A stretch of DNA of 64,000 bases from the NCBI RefSeq assembly GCF_002940205.1, contig NZ_MDSK01000030.1, positions 1-64,000 of the forward strand, given 5' to 3'. Numbering within the stretch: position 1 is the stretch's first letter; the number at the start of each line of letters is the position of its first letter. Source of the DNA: Xanthomonas arboricola pv. guizotiae. GTDB taxonomy: Bacteria; Pseudomonadota; Gammaproteobacteria; Xanthomonadales; Xanthomonadaceae. The notes below the pieces were generated by a model. The model saw nothing but the letters and a program-made list of their open reading frames with translations, made no database searches and was not told the origin of the DNA. Below are positions 60,625 through 64,000 of the stretch, piece after piece. A program made the translations under genes and the position numbers.

Positions 60625-61071
60625 GTGAACGCATCGAACCCGTGCAGGCGATTTCCTCGCTCTGCGCGGGTTCGTACGCGTGCGCAATATACGGTCGTTT
60701 TCGATACTGCACTTCGTACCTCGGACCCGTTGCTCAGCCTGCACTGGCGGACCGGCGATACGCCGCCGCGCCTGGGCATGGCGGTATCGCGCAAGGTCGA
60801 TCCACGTGCGGTGGGACGTAACCGGATCAAACGTGTATTGCGCGATGCCATGCGGCATCTGCTGCCCGAGCTTGCCGGCGGCGACTACGTGATTGTGGCG
60901 CGCTCGGCAGCCGCAAAAGCGACCAATCCACAGATTCGCGACGCCTTCCTGCGTCTGCTGCGCCGTGCCGGCGCATTGCCCCTGCCTGCTGCGCCCGGCA
61001 CAATGCCGCCCGCCAGGACGCTGCACCCATCCTCCCTTTCCCCGACAGAGCCGGAACCCAGTTCCGACTGA
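60625..61071 (+). CDS. rnpA: Ribonuclease P protein component
   Basis: A protein of about 148 residues that helps the RNase P RNA mature tRNA 5' ends. The core is [40 protein letters not shown] and [20 protein letters not shown], with the RNR signature ([11 protein letters not shown]). The C-terminal 40 residues are Pro/Ser-rich and extend past the usual 110-120 residue core. The start is uncertain: GTG at 60625 was chosen, with a weak GAGG 11 bases upstream. A TTG overlapping the rpmH stop (60583) is possible. Confidence 0.9.
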   Translation: MNASNPCRRFPRSARVRTRAQYTVVFDTALRTSDPLLSLHWRTGDTPPRLGMAVSRKVDPRAVGRNRIKRVLRDAMRHLLPELAGGDYVIVARSAAAKATNPQIRDAFLRLLRRAGALPLPAAPGTMPPARTLHPSSLSPTEPEPSSD

Positions 61072-61086
61072 GCGAGTTGCTGCCCG

Positions 61087-62808
61087 ATGAACCAGACCCG
61101 TGTTTTCCTGATTTTTGCCTGGCTGATGGTCGCGGCGCTGCTGTGGATGGAGTGGGGCAAGGATAAGGCCGCCGCCAATGCGCCGGTGGTTGCGGCGACG
61201 CAGTCGGTGCCGGCTGCGCGCGATCTGGACGCTGCGGCACCGTCGGCCAATGTGCCGGCGGCCCAGGCCATTCCGCAGGCAGGCGTGCCGGGCGCCGTAC
61301 CGGCGACCAGCACGACTGCCGCGACGCCGGCCGCTGCCGGCGCTGCGCCGGTGATCACCCTGACCTCGGACGTGCTGCGCCTGAAGCTGGATGGCCGCAG
61401 CGTGCTGGATGCCGAACTGTTGCAGTTTCCGCAGACCAAGGACGGCACCGCGCCGGTCAGCCTGCTGACCGAGGACCCGGCGCACCCGTACAACGCCACC
61501 AGCGGCTGGGCCAGCGAGCATTCGCCGGTACCGGGGGTGGGCGGCTTCCGCGCCGAACAGCCGGGCACCGCATTCGAACTGGCCAAGGGCCAGAACACCC
61601 TGGCGGTGCCGTTCGTGTGGAATGGCCCCAACGGCGTGTCGATCCGCCGCACCTTCACCCTGGAGCGCGGTCGCTACGCGATCTCGATCAAGGACGAGGT
61701 GATCAACAAGAGTGGCGCGCGGTGGACCGGCTACGTGTTCCGCAAGCTGAGCCGGGTGCCGACCATCCTCAGCCGCGGCATGACCAACCCGGATTCCTTC
61801 AGCTTCAACGGGGCGACCTGGTACAGCCCGCAGGAAGGCTACGAGCGTCGCGCGTTCAAGGACTACATGGACGACGGTGGCCTCAATCGCCAGATCACCG
61901 GTGGCTGGGTGGCGTTGCTGCAGCACCACTTCTTTACCGCGTGGATCCCTCAGAAGGACCAGGCCTCGCTGTACGTGCTGAACCAGGACGGCCCGCGTGA
62001 CGTGGCCGAACTGCGTGGCCCGGCCTTCACCGTGGCGCCGGGCCAGACCGCGACCACCGAAGCGCGCCTGTGGGTGGGTCCGAAGCTGGTCAGCCTGATC
62101 GCCAAGGAAGACGTGAAGGGCTTGGACCGCGTGGTCGACTACAGCCGCTTCTCGATCATGGCCATCATCGGCCAGGGCCTGTTCTGGGTGCTGAGCCATC
62201 TGCACAGCTTCCTGCACAACTGGGGCTGGGCCATCATCGGCCTGGTGGTGCTGCTGCGCCTGGCGCTGTATCCGCTGTCGGCGGCGCAGTACAAGTCCGG
62301 TGCCAAGATGCGCCGCTTCCAGCCGCGCCTGGCGCAGCTGAAGGAGCGTTACGGCGACGATCGCGTCAAGTACCAGCAGGCGACGATGGAGCTGTTCAAG
62401 AAGGAAAAGATCAACCCGATGGGCGGCTGCCTGCCGCTGCTGATCCAGATGCCGATCTTCTTCGCGCTGTACTGGGTGCTGGTGGAATCGGTGGAACTGC
62501 GCCAGGCGCCGTGGCTGGGCTGGATCCAGGATCTGACCGCGCGCGATCCGTACTTCATCCTGCCGCTGCTCAACATCGCCATCATGTGGGCCACGCAGAA
62601 GCTGACCCCGACCCCGGGCATGGACCCGATGCAGGCCAAGATGATGCAGTTCATGCCGCTGGTGTTCGGCGTCATGATGGCCTTCATGCCGGCCGGCCTG
62701 GTGCTGTACTGGGTGGTCAACGGCGGCCTGGGTCTGTTGATCCAGTGGTGGATGATCCGCCAGCACGGCGAGAAGCCGAGCAAGATCATCCAGGCCAACG
62801 CCAAGTAA
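61087..62808 (+). CDS. yidC: Membrane protein insertase YidC
   Basis: A 573-residue Oxa1-family insertase. The N-terminal helix ([18 protein letters not shown]) is followed by an Ala/Pro-rich linker, the large periplasmic beta-sandwich domain (about residues 90-330), and five conserved C-terminal helices, including [20 protein letters not shown] and [20 protein letters not shown]. The hydrophilic-groove Arg region lies around [20 protein letters not shown]. It starts 15 bases after rnpA. The small yidD gene usually found between rnpA and yidC is absent. Confidence 0.97.
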   Translation: MNQTRVFLIFAWLMVAALLWMEWGKDKAAANAPVVAATQSVPAARDLDAAAPSANVPAAQAIPQAGVPGAVPATSTTAATPAAAGAAPVITLTSDVLRLKLDGRSVLDAELLQFPQTKDGTAPVSLLTEDPAHPYNATSGWASEHSPVPGVGGFRAEQPGTAFELAKGQNTLAVPFVWNGPNGVSIRRTFTLERGRYAISIKDEVINKSGARWTGYVFRKLSRVPTILSRGMTNPDSFSFNGATWYSPQEGYERRAFKDYMDDGGLNRQITGGWVALLQHHFFTAWIPQKDQASLYVLNQDGPRDVAELRGPAFTVAPGQTATTEARLWVGPKLVSLIAKEDVKGLDRVVDYSRFSIMAIIGQGLFWVLSHLHSFLHNWGWAIIGLVVLLRLALYPLSAAQYKSGAKMRRFQPRLAQLKERYGDDRVKYQQATMELFKKEKINPMGGCLPLLIQMPIFFALYWVLVESVELRQAPWLGWIQDLTARDPYFILPLLNIAIMWATQKLTPTPGMDPMQAKMMQFMPLVFGVMMAFMPAGLVLYWVVNGGLGLLIQWWMIRQHGEKPSKIIQANAK

Positions 62809-62822
62809 GCGCAGTTGCACAG

Positions 62823-62844
62823 AGCCCGCCGCAAGGCGGGCTTT
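62823..62844 (+). terminator. Terminator after yidC
   Basis: AGCCCGCC-GCAA-GGCGGGCT followed by TTCTG: an 8-bp stem with GCAA tetraloop, 14 bases beyond the stop. Confidence 0.8.
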
Positions 62845-62904
62845 CTGCATGTCGCCGCAGTTGCTGTCTGCCCTGTTGTCTTCATCGCCAAGGACGCCGT
62901 CGTG

Positions 62905-64000
62905 ATGTCATCGCCGCTGTATCGCCTGTTGCTGTGCGCCGCTTGCGCCGGAATGCTGGCGATGGCCGGCTGCGGCAAGCAGACCGCCGGCGAGGCAGCG
63001 TCTGCTGCCAGCACCGCTGCGCCTGCAGCCACTGGTGCGCCAGCCGAAACCGACAACGACGACGCACCCGCACTGATCGCGCAGCTGCGCGAGCAACTGG
63101 ACCGGCATCGCCGCATCATCGCGTTGCTGGCCGATGCGGATGCCCAGACGCCACGCGACCGCGCCACCTCCAGCAGCGTGGGGCAGCAGCTGTTCCATGA
63201 AAACCTCCAGCAGCGCGAACGCATCGCTGCGCGATTCGAGACGGTGCTGACGTCGAACGCAGCGCGTCGCTTCGCAACCATCGCCACGGTGCTGGACGAG
63301 ATCGAATCGGCACCGGATCTCTACGATGCCGACCGCCTGGCGTTTGCCGAAGTGTTGCGCGACCTGCACGCACGCATTGGCCGCGATTCGGCACTGCCGG
63401 CAGTGAAGCTGCATCAGCGCATCGGTGAGGATCTGGAAGCGCTGGACGAGATCGAGCGCAGCTACAACAAGGAATTGACGCAGATTTTCAGCCGCTTCGA
63501 TCGCAGCCGCGCGATCGTGCCCAAGCGCGAGAAGTGGGACGACTACGTGGCGCATCTGCGCAGCCTGTACACGCGCGAAAAGATCCTGCGCGATCATGGC
63601 GTGGTGGAGCCGTACCCGGTCTCCGCGCGCGATAGCGACAGCGAGATCTTCGGCCGCGACCTGCCGCCCAGGACGGTGGTGCTGACCTTCGACGATGGCC
63701 CGCACAAGGCCTATACCGAGGAGATCGCGGCCATCCTCAAACGCTACGACGTGCCGGGCGTGTTCTTCGAAGTGGGCCGCAACCTGGGCAGCCTGGACGC
63801 GCAGGGCAAGCCGACACTCGCGCCGTTATCCAAGATCAGCCACACGCTGATGGAAGAAGGTTATGCGGTGGGCAACCACAGCCTGACCCATGCGCAGTTG
63901 TCCAAGACCACCGGAGATGCGTTGCGCAGCCATGTGCTGGATACCGACACCTTGCTGCGTGCGGTAGACGACAAGCGCGCGCCGCTGTTCCGGTTTCCGT
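62905..64000 (+). CDS. Polysaccharide deacetylase lipoprotein (cut by window edge)
   Basis: An open frame of about 365 codons running off the right edge. The signal peptide has a lipobox (GMLAMAGCGKQ, Cys23), then an Ala/Thr-rich linker, a helical region of about 200 residues with no recognised domain, and a NodB-type carbohydrate esterase domain. Motif 1 is VVLTFDDGPHKAYTEEI (Asp-Asp) and motif 2 GNHSLTHAQL (HSxTH); motif 3 would lie beyond the edge. NodB enzymes remove acetyl groups from GlcNAc polymers such as peptidoglycan or exopolysaccharide. The long helical insert before the catalytic domain is unusual. Confidence 0.85.
   Translation, partial: MSSPLYRLLLCAACAGMLAMAGCGKQTAGEAASAASTAAPAATGAPAETDNDDAPALIAQLREQLDRHRRIIALLADADAQTPRDRATSSSVGQQLFHENLQQRERIAARFETVLTSNAARRFATIATVLDEIESAPDLYDADRLAFAEVLRDLHARIGRDSALPAVKLHQRIGEDLEALDEIERSYNKELTQIFSRFDRSRAIVPKREKWDDYVAHLRSLYTREKILRDHGVVEPYPVSARDSDSEIFGRDLPPRTVVLTFDDGPHKAYTEEIAAILKRYDVPGVFFEVGRNLGSLDAQGKPTLAPLSKISHTLMEEGYAVGNHSLTHAQLSKTTGDALRSHVLDTDTLLRAVDDKRAPLFRFP

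Noticed and set aside
60430-62850. 806-codon minus-strand frame over rpmH, rnpA and yidC
   Set aside because: All three genes on the plus strand are universally conserved.

Overview
The window is chromosomal DNA of a Xanthomonas species (Gammaproteobacteria, Lysobacterales) around the replication origin. Several things point there: GC-rich genes with strong third-position GC bias, the order yidC-rnpA-rpmH-dnaA-dnaN-recF-gyrB followed by tonB-exbB-exbD-exbD and pdxJ, a tandem family of secreted GH5 endoglucanases, a gltB-gltD pair, and Xanthomonas-style intergenic hairpin repeats. The species cannot be fixed from the sequence alone. The dnaA side lies at the right end, so most genes between about 46 and 60 kb are on the minus strand, leading away from the origin.

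Right end (about 51-64 kb): rpmH, rnpA, yidC and a truncated polysaccharide-deacetylase lipoprotein run to the right. dnaA, dnaN, recF, gyrB, a CPBP-family membrane protease and an M48 lipoprotein protease run to the left. Three perfect copies of the 14-bp palindrome GTTCCACGTGGAAC, the parS core, lie within 2.2 kb, two of them inside recF. The dnaA-dnaN gap has DnaA boxes and an AT-rich stretch. The gene-free kilobase between dnaN and recF carries a second, diverged, inverted copy of the same arrangement.

Middle (about 31-51 kb): the TonB energy-transduction operon with three ExbD paralogues, a TPR protein, pdxJ, a phospholipase-D type cardiolipin synthase, a PA0069-type radical SAM protein, a 2OG-Fe(II) oxygenase, a FadL porin, a rhomboid protease, a DUF1820/2-hydroxyacid dehydrogenase pair, an EnvC-like amidase activator next to a CtpA-type protease, a repeat protein, an M28 lipoprotein peptidase and a PepSY protein.

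Left-centre (about 13-31 kb): three tandem GH5 endoglucanases, the middle one broken by a frameshift and lacking its catalytic acid; a zinc alcohol dehydrogenase; a low-GC nucleotidyltransferase-like gene; gltBD; two I78-type inhibitor-like lipoproteins flanking a type IB topoisomerase; and a BlaI/M56 regulatory pair with a striking 16-bp inverted-repeat operator.

Left end (1-13 kb): a saccharopine-dehydrogenase-like protein, a two-gene repair operon resembling mrfA-mrfB, an HlyIII membrane protein, a Phd/ParE toxin-antitoxin pair with its operator, a TupA-like ATP-grasp protein, an intact and a decayed glutathione S-transferase, an MFS transporter and a small Lys/Ala-rich protein. No rRNA, tRNA, CRISPR array or complete insertion sequence was found. 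The best leads are the duplicated origin-like element with the parS cluster, the BlaI-type operator, the broken endoglucanase and the mrfAB-like operon.
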